Assembly (NCBI GenBank): GCA_030272155.1
Contig: CP126197.1
Span: 186,001-250,000 of the forward strand
Reading direction: 5' to 3'
Length of the DNA: 64,000 bases
Origin: Tetradesmus obliquus
Lineage: Eukaryota > Chlorophyta > Chlorophyceae > Sphaeropleales > Scenedesmaceae
Part shown: one piece after another, positions 45,643 through 57,491 of the stretch
Position numbering within the stretch: the stretch's first letter is position 1
Layout of the letters: every line of letters starts with the position of its first letter
Position numbers and translations under genes: made by a program
The notes under the pieces: generated by a model
What the model was told of the DNA's origin: nothing
Seen by the model: only the letters and a program-made list of their open reading frames with translations
The model's database searches: none

Positions 45643-46886
45643 TGTTGCTGCTGCTGCAAATGTCCTGCACAGGCTGCCGCCAGCTCGGCAGTTGAGTCTT
45701 TCATCGATTGCCAGGGCTGCCTGCTGGCCCTTCGCCCCTCTGCAGCACAATGAAGATGTATTCTTTCGCACTTGAGGCACTGCTGCCTCCACAACTTTTC
45801 CCTGCAGGCTGCCGCCAGCTCAGCAGTTGAGTCCTCCATCCACTGCCAGGGCTGCCTGCTGGCGCTGCTGACAGATACCACTGCTGTCTGCACCCCTCTG
45901 CTGCAAACTGGCGTGTTCTTCCCACTGTCACAAACCCATGTTTTCTGCACATGCCCTGCTGTTCATTGCAGGCTGCCGCCAGCTCAGCAGTTGAGTCAGT
46001 CATCGACTGCCAGGGCTGCCTGCTGGCGGTCCTCACAGACAGCAGTGCCCCTGTGCGCATGGCTGCCAAGTACCGGCCCGGCGTGCCGCTGCTGGTGCTG
46101 ACGAGGCAGGCCAAGGTGGCTGCCGCCTGCAGCATGATCCACGGCGCGGTGACTGTGGTGGTGGGGCCTGAGGCCAGGGCTGCGGGCAAGAACGAGCTCA
46201 TCAAGCTGGTGGGTAAACTTGACTTTAATGTGTGTTTGGCAGCAGTGAGATAAGCAGTGGGTCAGGTTTGTGTGTTGGCGCAGGATGTGTGGATGTGCGG
46301 CAGGAACCACTTCATCAAGCTGGTGGGTAGAGTATGAATGTTTGATGGGTTGGCTGTAGTGCACACGTGGTGGATGGATTGGCTCTGATGTAGCTCAATA
46401 CGTGTGCACGTGAATTGCATTGCGTGGTTTTGGTGAGCGAGTCTCTGAAAAGACCGTGTTTGTGTGTGCGCCTGCAGTGCGCTGGCTGACTGCTTGCTTG
46501 CCAGCTAGCATGCTCATGCAGCTGCAGCTGCACACAGCTTGCTTCCCAGGCACCTGCTGAGGTTCCACTGCTGCTGCTGCTGCTGCCCATGCAGGCGGTC
46601 GACCTCAGCCGCAAGCTGTCACAGAGCGCAGGCCTGCCGCAGTTCATGGTGAGCCATTGCCACGCGAAAGTGAAACCCTACACGAGACCCTAAACCCTAA
46701 ACCCTAAGCGAAACCCTGAACCCTAAACTCCGAAACAAGCCATCATGGCCAAGGAAGAGCAGCCTGCACACTCAACCGCTGGCCACGCACAGCAACTTTA
46801 GCTTCACATGCCACAGCAACCCTTGCTTCGGATGTGCTTTGGCTGACCTAAGGGCGGGCACATGCAGGAGTGCTGCTTGTAGTGCG

Positions 46887-46945
<59 letters not shown>

Positions 46946-49330
46946 AGGCTGGTGACGGCCACAGTGACACCATGGTGCTGCTGTCGGGGCCGCCGGGGGA
47001 CCCCTTCCTGGACGTGCACAACTTCAACGGAGCGCAGGTGGGGCAGCTCACATGCGTGCATGACTTGCAGAACAGCCACGTGCACAGCAATTCACATACT
47101 TGCAGGACTCACAGCACAGCCACGTGCATAGCAGTTCACATACTTGCAGGACTCACAGCACAGCCACATGCATAGCAGTTCACATACTTGCAGGACTCAC
47201 AGCACAGCCACGTGCATAGCAGTTCACATACTTGCAGGACTCACAGCACAGCCACGTGCATAGCAGTTCACATACTTGCAGGACTCACAGCACAGCCACG
47301 TGCATAGCACAGAAACCTGTAGAAGCATGCGGCCGCACTCTGATTTGTTGCTGGTGAAGCAGCGCAACCCACAAATGCGCGCGGCGCCGCTCTTGCAGCC
47401 CAGCCACTACTCTGACGCTGCTGTACACACGCCCGCTGCATTACATTACATTACATTACATGACATTACAGTACATTACATTACATCACATTACATACGC
47501 TGCATTGGCTGGCGCCTCTCTCTCGCAGGTGGCTGCGCTGGTGTTTGGTGACGAGTCGGCCGCGCTGTCGCAGCCGGTTGGCTACCGCGGCGAGCACACG
47601 CTCAGCATGCGCTCAACAAAGGTGGGCGGGTGTTTCTGTTTGGTGCGGAACGTGGGTGGCGCCAGACACGGCTGCGCTGCTGCTGCAGTTCTGAGAGAGG
47701 ATCGTTACAATTGGGTGCTGGCACTGTCTTGCATGGTTTGAGCCAGAACAGGGTGAACACATGGTCTGAGGTCAGCAGAGGAGAGTGAAAGCCATAGAAC
47801 ACGCTGCGGTGACTCACCGGCGTTGTTATGGTGGATGCCCTTCTGTGTGGGGAGCTGTTGAAGCTGCAACTCCTCCTCTGTGTTCAGGCTTGCTGTGTGC
47901 CTTGTTGTGCTGGCAAGTATGCCACAGCAGCATGCTGCGCGATTTGACTGTGAAATGCTGGTGCTGTACTTTCTCCACTGCTTCCTCTGCTGCATCAACT
48001 GTTGCTGCTGCAATCAGGTGGGCCTGGACCTCATCACTGCGCCAGTCAAGGCAGCACGCAAGACGAAGATCATATGCACGCTGGGCCCTGCCTGCTGGAG
48101 TGAGGAGGGCTTAGCTGAGCTGCTGGATGCGGGCATGAACGTGGCACGCTTCAACTTCAGCCACGGCGACCACGCCGGGCACGGCGAGGTGCTGGCAAGG
48201 CTGCGCAAGGTGCGGGCAGCGGCTGGGATGTAGCGGGTGGCTTGAGCGTGGCGTGATCTGCTGCAAAGGCTGCGCAAGGTGCGGTGATGCGGCTGGGATG
48301 CGTTGCATGTGCAGCGGCTGTGCTTTCTAAAGGCCACTGCCATGCCGCATACTCAACAGGACATCCCTGCAGTCCCAAGAACCTTGCCCAACCATGTTTA
48401 ATCATGTTTGACCCTGTAATCAGACTAGATTTGCAACAGGTGAAGCACAGTTTGACCATAGTTCGACCACAATTGCTGCTTTTGCTGCTGTCCCCAGGTC
48501 ATGGCCAATGCGCGCGCTCACCAGGTGGGCGCCATGCTGGACGCCAAGGTCCCTGAAGACATTGTTTGACAGTGTTTGACCAGTGTCTGACCCCTGTCTA
48601 ACAATGTTTGACCACACCTGGTGCTGCTGCTGCTGTTGCCAGGTCATCACCGACAAGGGTGCGCACCACGTGGCCACCATGCTGGACAACAAGGGCCCCC
48701 AGATCATTGTTTGACAAATTTTGACCATTATTTGACCATCTTTGACTACGCCTGGCGCTGCTGCTGCTGCTGCTGCTGCTGTCGCCAGGTCATCACCGAC
48801 AAGGGCGCGCACCATGTTGCCACCATGCTGGACACCAAGGGCCCCGAGATTCGCACAGCCATGCTCAAGGGCGGCAGCATAGACCTCAAAGCAGGTGAGG
48901 CAGGGAGCAGTGCATACACATGAACACCTCCATCTAGCAACCTGCACACAGTTGCCGAGCTATTATCAAATTGCTTTGCTGCATGCAGTGCTATTTTTGT
49001 TGCTGCCTCTACTGCATTGCGGAGCGTCAGGACAGTGGCTGACTCATGACCTGCGCGCTATCATGTGTCGCCAGCTGATTGTCAACTGCGTGCCATGGGC
49101 TGCCGCTGCTTGATGTGCTGCTGTGCACAACTTCCTTCACCTTCATGCCCCCAGGCCAGCAGGTGGTGGTGGTGGCTGTGGGCCCCGAGGCCTACACCAG
49201 CTGGGAGGGATACGTGGAGCAAGATACAGGCAGGGCCGTCATAGGGCTCAGCTACGACAAGCTGTGCAGGGATGTGCGGCCGGGCGGGCGCATCCTGCTG
49301 GCTGACGGCAGCATCACCATCAAGGTGAGG

Positions 49331-49381
<51 letters not shown>

Positions 49382-50076
49382 GGATGCTGTTGCAGCAGCT
49401 GCTGTGTTATATACTGGCCAACTTCATGGCAGGAAATGCCGTGCAGAGGCATGGCGCCATGACGAAGCTCTGCCAGTGGCCCTTTGGTGCATTTCTGCAG
49501 CCATACAGCGGCATCACCAGAGCACATATGTCTGCCGTGCTGCATGCTACTGCCAATACTGTACTGGCTGTGATGGTACTGCAGCATCAACTCTTGAGTA
49601 GGTGCCTCAACAGCCACAAACTGGGCAATGTACAGTAGGCTCTTATAGGATGCTGCTGCTGCTGCTGCTGCTCACCATGGCTCTGCAGGTGCTGGAGATC
49701 CTGGACGACACAAAGCTGCTGGGCAGCTGCCTCAACTCCAAAACCCTAGGCCAGCGCAAGAACTGCAACCTGCCTGGCGTGCTGGTGGACCTGCCGGTGC
49801 TGGGCCCCAAGGACGTGGACGACGTGCAGGGCTTTGCTGCCAAGAATGGCATGGACTTTGTGGCCGCTAGCTTTGTGCAGAGCGCTGACGATGTGCTGTG
49901 AGTGCGGCGCTGCATGCACGCATGTGTCTTTGTGCAGGCCAGCTGCTGGTGGGTTAGGGCAGCTGAATTTGTACGAACTGGTGATGCCTGGCTGTCTGGC
50001 AGCGATGCATGCGACGCTGGAAGTAGCACCTGCAATGCACAAGCTGCCTGCCTGCTCCTCCCTCACACACGCTGCC

Positions 50077-50123
<47 letters not shown>

Positions 50124-50290
50124 AGCTTCATCCGCAAGGTGCTGGACGAGGCTGGCGGGCAGGCAGTTGGCATCATCTCCAAGATTGAGTCGTGGCACGG
50201 CGTGACAAACTTTGACGACATCCTGGCGGTCACAGGTGGGAACAGCGGCCAACCAGCCAGCCAGCCAGCCAGCCAGCCAGCAAGCAAGCA

Positions 50291-50339
<49 letters not shown>

Positions 50340-53300
50340 CCTGTACAGCAACTTCAAGGATCAAGACACCTGGCTTGCAGACATTGACATCTGAAAGGCG
50401 TGACCTGGCTGTGGAGGTGCCCAGATCCCTATTCAAACTCACACCCGACCCTGCTGCTGCTGCTGCTGCTGCAGACGGCATCATGGTGGCGCGTGGCGAC
50501 CTGGCCATGGAGGTGCCCAGTGAGAAGGTGGCACTGGCTCAGAAGATGATGACCACCAAGGCCAACATCGCGGGCAAGTTCGTGGTCACGGCGACGCAGG
50601 TGCGCGGGTCTGGAGATGTATTTATGAGTTCAGGTTGCCCTGCTCAGAGCATCGCCACTTGGGTGTGTGCAAGGATAACACAGGCCATCATTGCGGGCAG
50701 GTTTGTGGTCGCAGCAACACAGGTGCGCAGCAGCAAGCTCGCCACACACACAGACACAGCATTGCACACTATGACCAGCATAGTCAGCAAGTTTGTGGTC
50801 ACCACAGCACATATGATGTGGTTGTGGGAACAACGAGGATCTTGCTGTAAGCTCTTGGAAGCCAAGTGTTGCTTTGTTGGGCGCCGCCACAAGGGCATCA
50901 AGTGCAGGTCTCCATTCCGCCACTGATACAAGGCTATCAAGGGTGTCAAAACTCTGAAGGCCTCTCTTCCGGTTGGGCGGTAGCATGTAAGTTGCTGCGC
51001 AAGTTTGTCAGCAGAGACCATTGTTGCCAATCCTGCGATCCTGCTGCTGTGCTGCCTCTCACCCCCGCCAGATGCTGGAGAGCATGACTGCCAGCCCGCT
51101 GCCCACGCGTGCGGAGATGACAGACGTGGCCAACGCCGTGTTTGACGGCACAGACGCAGTCATGCTGTCGGGCGAGACAGCCAACGGGTCGTGGCCCACG
51201 CTTGCAGTGTCCACCATGGTACGCATCGTGACCAATGCAGAAGTGGGAGTGAACAGCTACCAGGTGGGTGACAGGCATCAGTGCCTTGTCGTAACTCTGG
51301 TAGCGAGCCTGCTCCCGCATGCGGCACCGATTTCTGCACCTTGTGCAGCAGCTAGTGCTGTCGACAGCTATGTATCAGGCATGCTGTGCTTGCAGCGACG
51401 CCTTCTGCTACAGTTTCAGTGGGAGTGAACAGCTACCAGGTGGGTGAAACTGCTTCTGTGCCTTGGCACACCTCGCAGCACCGCTCCCACAAGCTGCACA
51501 TTTGTCTGCAGTTTGCGCAGCAGGGCTATAGTTTCAAATCCAACTTGTCTAGCATGCTGCACTTGCAATGACGCCCACTGCTACTGCTTCACCTTCCTAC
51601 TCATGTGCTTCTCTCGCGCGCGTGCTGTTTGCAACTATCCTGCAGCACTTCTCGTACATCCGCGAGTTCACGGACCGGCCAATGACCTCGCGCCAGGCGC
51701 TGCTGGCCAACGTGGCACGCAACGTGGTGGACACAGACGCAGGTGCGTGTGGGACCTGCAGGGGCTAGCAAACACTTCGGGATGTTTGTAAGGAACCGTG
51801 GCATGCTCAACCACCAAGTGGCATCAACAGCAGCAGCAGCATGCCATAAGCAAACAGCTGTACAGCCGCTTTACACACACAGCGGCTAACAAAATCTGCA
51901 CCTGCTCTGCTGAACTCCACATTTGCCGCATTCATGCCCGCAGGCCTTGTGCTGGCAGCCAGTGGCCGCCACAGCCTGCACTGTAGCTGACAAACAGTAC
52001 CCAACAGTACCCCGACAAAGCTGCTGTGCCTCACCGTGTTTGTGCTGCAGGCCTGGTGCTGCTGGCAGCCAGTGGCCGCCACAGCCTGGAGGCGTCCCTG
52101 GAGTATGTGCGGCACGTGGTCAAGTACAGGCCACGCGCCCCAGTGCTGCTCATCACACAGGATGCACAGCTGGCACGCGCCTGCGCACCCTGGTGAGTGG
52201 GGCTGCTGGTTTAAAGCAGAGGGTATGTTATTGGTTGCATGTGACTTGCACTCCCCGTGCTGCTCATCACGCAGGACGCACAGCTGGCACGCGCCTGCCC
52301 ACCCTGGTGAGCGGGGCCGCTGACACTGTTATAATGTGCTAACGTGCCTGCAGTGCCCATTTGTTGCCTGTAGCATCGCACCGCGTTTCGTTGCGCTGCA
52401 ATGGAACAGTACTGTATGCGCCTCTAGCACCTGTGCTGGCTTCAATGCATTGCGCCGCAGGCACATGCAGCGTCACCCTCGAGCTGTTCGTCAGAAGTGC
52501 TCTTATTGATTGCATATGTGCAACACCACAACGTCGGGACTGTGCCTGGTACCCCTTGCCACACCTGCAGGTACGGCGTCATCCCCAAGCTGTTTGAGGA
52601 GGTGCTTATTTCTGTTGCATATGTGCATCGTCGCGATGTTTCCATGTTCGTGCATTTTGCCACACCTGCAGGTACGGCGTCATCCCCAAGCTGTTTGAGG
52701 AGGTGCCCGATCCCGCTGCATTTGCACAACATCACACGTGAATATCATAGATAGAGGGGCGTGAATGTCAACTTATGCCTCTTGCCACACCTGCAGGTAC
52801 GGCATCATCCCCAAGCTGTTTGATCAGGTGCCCCGCTCAGCCGCCAGCCTGGAGCAGGAGCTGTTTCTGGAGGAGGTGGTCATGGCTGCGGTGCGCCAGG
52901 GGCTGTGCCCGGCAGGTGCGGCGGCTGCAGTTTTCTATGTCTACGGCTGTTACATGACTGTCTTCAGTGGTGCTGCACAAACGAAAGTGCACTCACTTGT
53001 TGTCGCTACTACGTTGGGTGCATTCTGCCGGTGTCTGTGCCTGCAGGCAAGCAGGTGGTGTGTGCGCTGTTCACTCGTGCTGCACATATGGAAGTGCACT
53101 CACTTGTTGCCGCTACTACGTTGGGTGCAATCCGCCGCTGTCTGTACCTGCAGGCAAGCAGGTGGTGTGTGCGCTGTTCACTCGTGCTGCACATATGGAA
53201 GTGCACTCACTTGTTGCCGCTACTACTTTGGGTGCAATCTGCCGCTGTCTGTACCTGCAGGCAAGCAGGTGGTGTGTGCGCTGCAGACGCACCAGCCCGC

Positions 53301-56300
53301 GCTGGCTGAGGCAGTCGGAGTGGCCCAGAGCACTGATGAGGCGGAGGTGCCCATGCTGCGCTTCAAGGTGCACTTGCATGTTTTGTGTTGATTTTCAAGG
53401 CCATGATATAGCAGCAGGGCGGGTGACGTGGTTACTACGGAGTGCTCTCAGGCCCGGGCCTGTCCTTGTCCTTCTCTAATTTACGCACGGAAGAGCATAG
53501 ACTCAAGCAGGCTTGCCTGCCTCCGAAGCGTAGGACTTGTAACTTGTAACTACGGAGTGCTGCAGCTCAGCCCGGCAGTCGGTAATGTTCAGCAGTTACT
53601 CGGTGTGTTGTAGCCAAACTTTAGCAGCTTGCATGAGGGTGTTTGATAGCATCATTGCTGTTTGAGGCGGCGCGTGTGGCCCAGGGCACTGAGGAGGCGG
53701 AGGTGCCCATGCTGCGCTTCAAGGCGTGTGCGTGTGGATCAGCAACTCACAATGCAGCAGCAGTAGCAGGACCTATGGTGTGCATGCATTTGAGAGTTGC
53801 TGCATCACCTGGCAAGCAGATGATGCAGCGGCTGTGTGGTGTGTGCTGCAGCTCTTCAACCTGCACATTGTTGACCGCCCGCTGCCTCCTCCCTACCACC
53901 CACCAACTCACTCCCTCACGTCCCAGGTGGCACCCGGCAAGGCAGAAGACCCACGCCTAGCACACAAGCAGGCCAGGTCACACTCCGGCAGCGGCAGCGG
54001 CAGCGGCGGCCGCATGCCTCACTCTGGCAGCGGCGGCAAGCTGGGCAGTGCTGGCAGGCTCAGCGGAGCAGCCAAGTTAGGCAGTATGGGGGCGCTGGCC
54101 AATGCATTCAGTGTGCAGCCCAGTGCGGGGAGCTTTGTGTCTGGCGGTGGGGCGGCTGCTGCTGTTGGCGGTGGCGGTGGCGCTGGGGGAGGTGGTGGCA
54201 GGGTGAGGGACAGCGAGGCCTACTGGCAGAAGACGCTGTCGCTGCGCAACACCTCGATCACGCTGGAGGACATCCTGCAGGTGGGAGGGGGGGGGGGGGG
54301 GGGGGGGGGCTGGCTTGTGCCTTTGCTTGCATGCTGCTCTGTGCGTACCTCAATCGCGCTGGAGGACATCCTGCAGGTGAGGGAGCTGTGCTGGTGCATG
54401 TGGGGCTGGGCTTGCTGTCTTGCCTTACTTGTGGGGTAGATTTGGTCATATGTTGGTTAAGTTAGGAGTACATGTGTTCAGCTCCAACAGTACAAGGCAG
54501 GTGTGTTTGATCTTCCTGCCTTGTGTGGAACTCACTACGTTGCTTGCGAACCTTGTGCGCCTGCTGCTTGCAGGACGAGCACAACCCGCGCAAGACCAAG
54601 GTGGTGTGCACGCTGGGCCCTGCCTGCTGGAGTGAGGAGGGCCTGGGTGAGCTGCTGGATGCGGGCATGAACGTGGCACGCTTCAACTTCAGCCACGGCG
54701 ACCACGCGGGGCACGGGGAGGTGGGCATCTGTTCTGTCATCTTGTTGCAGTTGGTCAGTTGCATACAGAAGAGCAGAGAAAACAGCAGCAGCAGCAGCAG
54801 CAGCAGCAGAGCTGAGCCAGGCTTACATATCCACTCATTATCTGCTCCAAAAATTGCATGTGCGCTCGTGTTGTTGGCCACCAAAGGGTCAGTGCAGCAG
54901 CCCCAAGGCCCTTCCAGCATCCCACACACCTGCAATACTCTTCTCCCCTTGGCCCCGTGCACGCGCGTGCGCAGGTGCTGCAGCGGCTGCTGTCCGTCGC
55001 AGCCGCCAAGCGCCCACCATGTCCTATTTTTTAACCGAGATCCTCTGATACGTACCCTCAAAGCAACACACTCTCATTCTGTATCTACCTTTGGATGCAC
55101 GCGCGTGTGCAGGTGCTGCAGCGGCTGCGGGCTGTGGCTGCAGCAAAAGGCGCCACCATCTCCCACCTGCCAACAGATATCCTCCGAACACTTTTCTCAA
55201 AGCAACACACTTTCATTCAATATCTGCCTTTGGATGCACGCGCGTGCGCAGGTGCTGCAGCGACTGCTGTCCGTCGCAGCCGCCAAGCGCCCACCATGTC
55301 CTACTCTCCAACCGAGATGCTCTGATACGTTCCCACAAAGCAACACACTCTCATTCTGTATCTACCTTTGGATGCTCGCGCGTGTGCAGGTGCTGCAGCG
55401 GCTGCGGGCTGTGGCTGCAGCAAAAGGCGCCACCATCTCCTACCTGCTGGACACCACATAACAACTCGCACCCTAGCGTCCTGTAAATCTTTTTCAATAC
55501 CACATTCGCGTGCAGGTGCTGCAGCGGCTGCGGTCCGTGGCTGCAGCAAAAGGCGCCACCATCTCCCACCTGCCAACAGATATCCTCCGAACACTTTTCT
55601 CAAAGCAACACACTTTCATTCAATATCTGCCTTTGGATGCACGCGCGTGCGCAGGTGCTGCAGCGACTGCTGTCCGTCGCAGCCGCCAAGCGCCCACCAT
55701 GTCCTACTCTCCAACCGAGATGCTCTGATACGTTCCCACAAAGCAACACAATGATCTGCCTTAGGATGCTCGCGCGTGTGCAGGTGCTGCAGCGGCTGCG
55801 GTCCGTCGCAGCCGCCAAGGGGCGCCACCATCTCTTATCTGTTCGACACCACACAATAATTCGCACCCCAGCATCCTGTAAGTCTTTTTTCAATTCAAAT
55901 TCCCGCGCAGGTGCTGCAGCGGCTGCGGTCTGTTGCAGCAGCAAAAGGCTCCACCATCTCCTACCTGCTGGACACCAAGGGCCCAGAGATCCGCACCGCC
56001 ATGCTGCGCGGCGGCTCGAACCTGGCGCTGTCAAAGGACCAGGAAGTCCTGCTGGTGGCTGTTGGGGCGGCCTACAAGACATGGGAGGGCGGCGTCAACC
56101 CAGAGACCGGTGCGGCGTGATGCTGCTGCTGCTGCTGGTGATTGCAGTGCAGAGGACACTTGTAGTGACAGCAGGTGCTGGTGCTTGTACTGCGCTGTAA
56201 TGCAGCCGCAGCCACTAAGGCTGTGCACTGAAGCTTGGTGCATCATCAACTGCTCCAGGCGTCGCCATCATGCTTGGTTGCTAGCTGCAGGTCTGGCTGA

Positions 56301-57339
56301 CAATTTGCATCAGCTGTGTCATAAGCAATCACATGTGTACTGACTGCAGGCTTGGCCGACATTGGCATCAGCTAGAGAAGCTGGCACATGCGCTTGAACT
56401 GCTGCTGCTGCTGCCACCATAATTGTAGAGCATTGTACTTTGTGCATGCTGCACGCGTGGCTGAGCTTGGCATCGGCAAAAGAAGCTGGCGTGCCTGTGG
56501 CTGCACTGCTGCTGCTGCTGCCACCAGATCAAACACTGTGCTGCTGCATGCTGCAGGCGTGGCTGAGATCGGCATCAGCTATGAGAAGCTGGCGCAGAGC
56601 GTGGCTCCCGGCAACATGATCAAGATCGCGGATGGCGGGCTGTCGGTGCAGGTCACAGAGGTGCTGGACGCCAAGCGCGTGAAGGGCATGTGAGTGGTGA
56701 CGTTGATTGGTCAGCGATAGTCATTATCAGAGATTTGGAAAGTGGCCAGTGCTGGTCCAGTTGATGAGATCTGTGCAGGCCAGAGCTGGGTTCTGGTACG
56801 GTAACAAGATGCTGCCTGACTTGTGCTTGTTTCCATGCTCTTCTCCCCCTCCCCACCCCTCCCGCCACCCGCCCCGCAGCTGCCTCAACTCCAAGTCCAT
56901 CGGCCAGAACAAGAACGTCAACCTGCCTGGGGTGCACGTGGACCTGCCGGTGCTCACGCGCAAGGACATCGCAGACCTGGTCAACTTTGCTGTGCGGCAC
57001 GGCATGGACTTCGTCGCAGCAAGCTTCGTGCAGAGCGGCGATGACGTGAGGTGGGTGTGTCTTCTGCTTCTGCGCATGCTGTGGGGTATAGGGTCAGCCG
57101 CAGACCTGGGCAACTTTGCGGTGCGGCACGGCATGGACTTGTGGCCGCCAGCTTCGTGCAGAGCTGCGACGATGTCAGGTCAGCGCTCAGCTTTGTGCAC
57201 CTGGTGTTTCAGAGTCAGTCAGATGCAAGTGTGCGTTTTTGTGTTGCCGGTGTGCAGCTATGCCTGTGCATTCGCGAGGTGCTGGATCGCAGCAGCAGTG
57301 CCTTGGTGTAAACAGTCTACTGCACTCTCACATGCTGTA

Positions 57340-57373
<34 letters not shown>

Positions 57374-57457
57374 GCCCGTGCAGGTTCATCCGCGAGGTAC
57401 TGGACCGCAGCGGCGGCTCCTTGAGGTAAACAGTCTACTGCTTTCTCACATGCTGTA

Positions 57458-57491
<34 letters not shown>

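Larger units (their letters stand above)
39958..46648 (+). other. Giant PK: unit 2, degenerate pseudoenzyme
   Basis: Exons 39958-40096, 40606-40843, 41812-42004, 42653-42906, 43302-43460, 44038-44211, 44875-45015, 45972-46208 and 46595-46648. The fold is recognisable ([51 protein letters not shown]), but active-site motifs are lost. NFSHG is [14 protein letters not shown] is missing, the KIE lysine is replaced (VVAQIDTG), RGD is SRTN, and TQMLESM is GQLMEGM. All exons remain in frame with no stop, so the unit is kept as protein but should not catalyse the pyruvate kinase reaction. A regulatory or structural role within the chain is inferred. Confidence 0.8.
46948..47621 (+). other. Giant PK: linker between units 2 and 3
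   Basis: Exons 46948-47037 and 47529-47621, 61 residues in total, phase 0 at every border: [14 protein letters not shown] and [18 protein letters not shown]. No domain was recognised. Its in-phase continuity with both neighbours supports one polypeptide. Confidence 0.75.
48018..53367 (+). other. Giant PK: unit 3, catalytic motifs intact
   Basis: Exons 48018-48209, 48789-48894, 49155-49324, 49689-49897, 50126-50235, 50475-50599, 51072-51263, 51646-51742, 52051-52192, 52797-52915 and 53261-53367. Motifs: [79 protein letters not shown] and [14 protein letters not shown]. It is the closest match to unit 1, including stretches of intron sequence. It lacks the EF-hand-like insert of unit 1; the corresponding place reads [12 protein letters not shown] before LVLLAASG. 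Confidence 0.85.

Noticed and set aside
48340-48740. TTTGACC-rich filler as a regulatory repeat
   Set aside because: It is the shared filler of the exon 28 edge copies; nothing suggests binding sites.
50250-50340. CCAG/AAGC run as coding (Gln-Pro-Ala-Ser) exon
   Set aside because: It lies after the donor of exon 31, and exon 32 joins exon 31 directly in phase.
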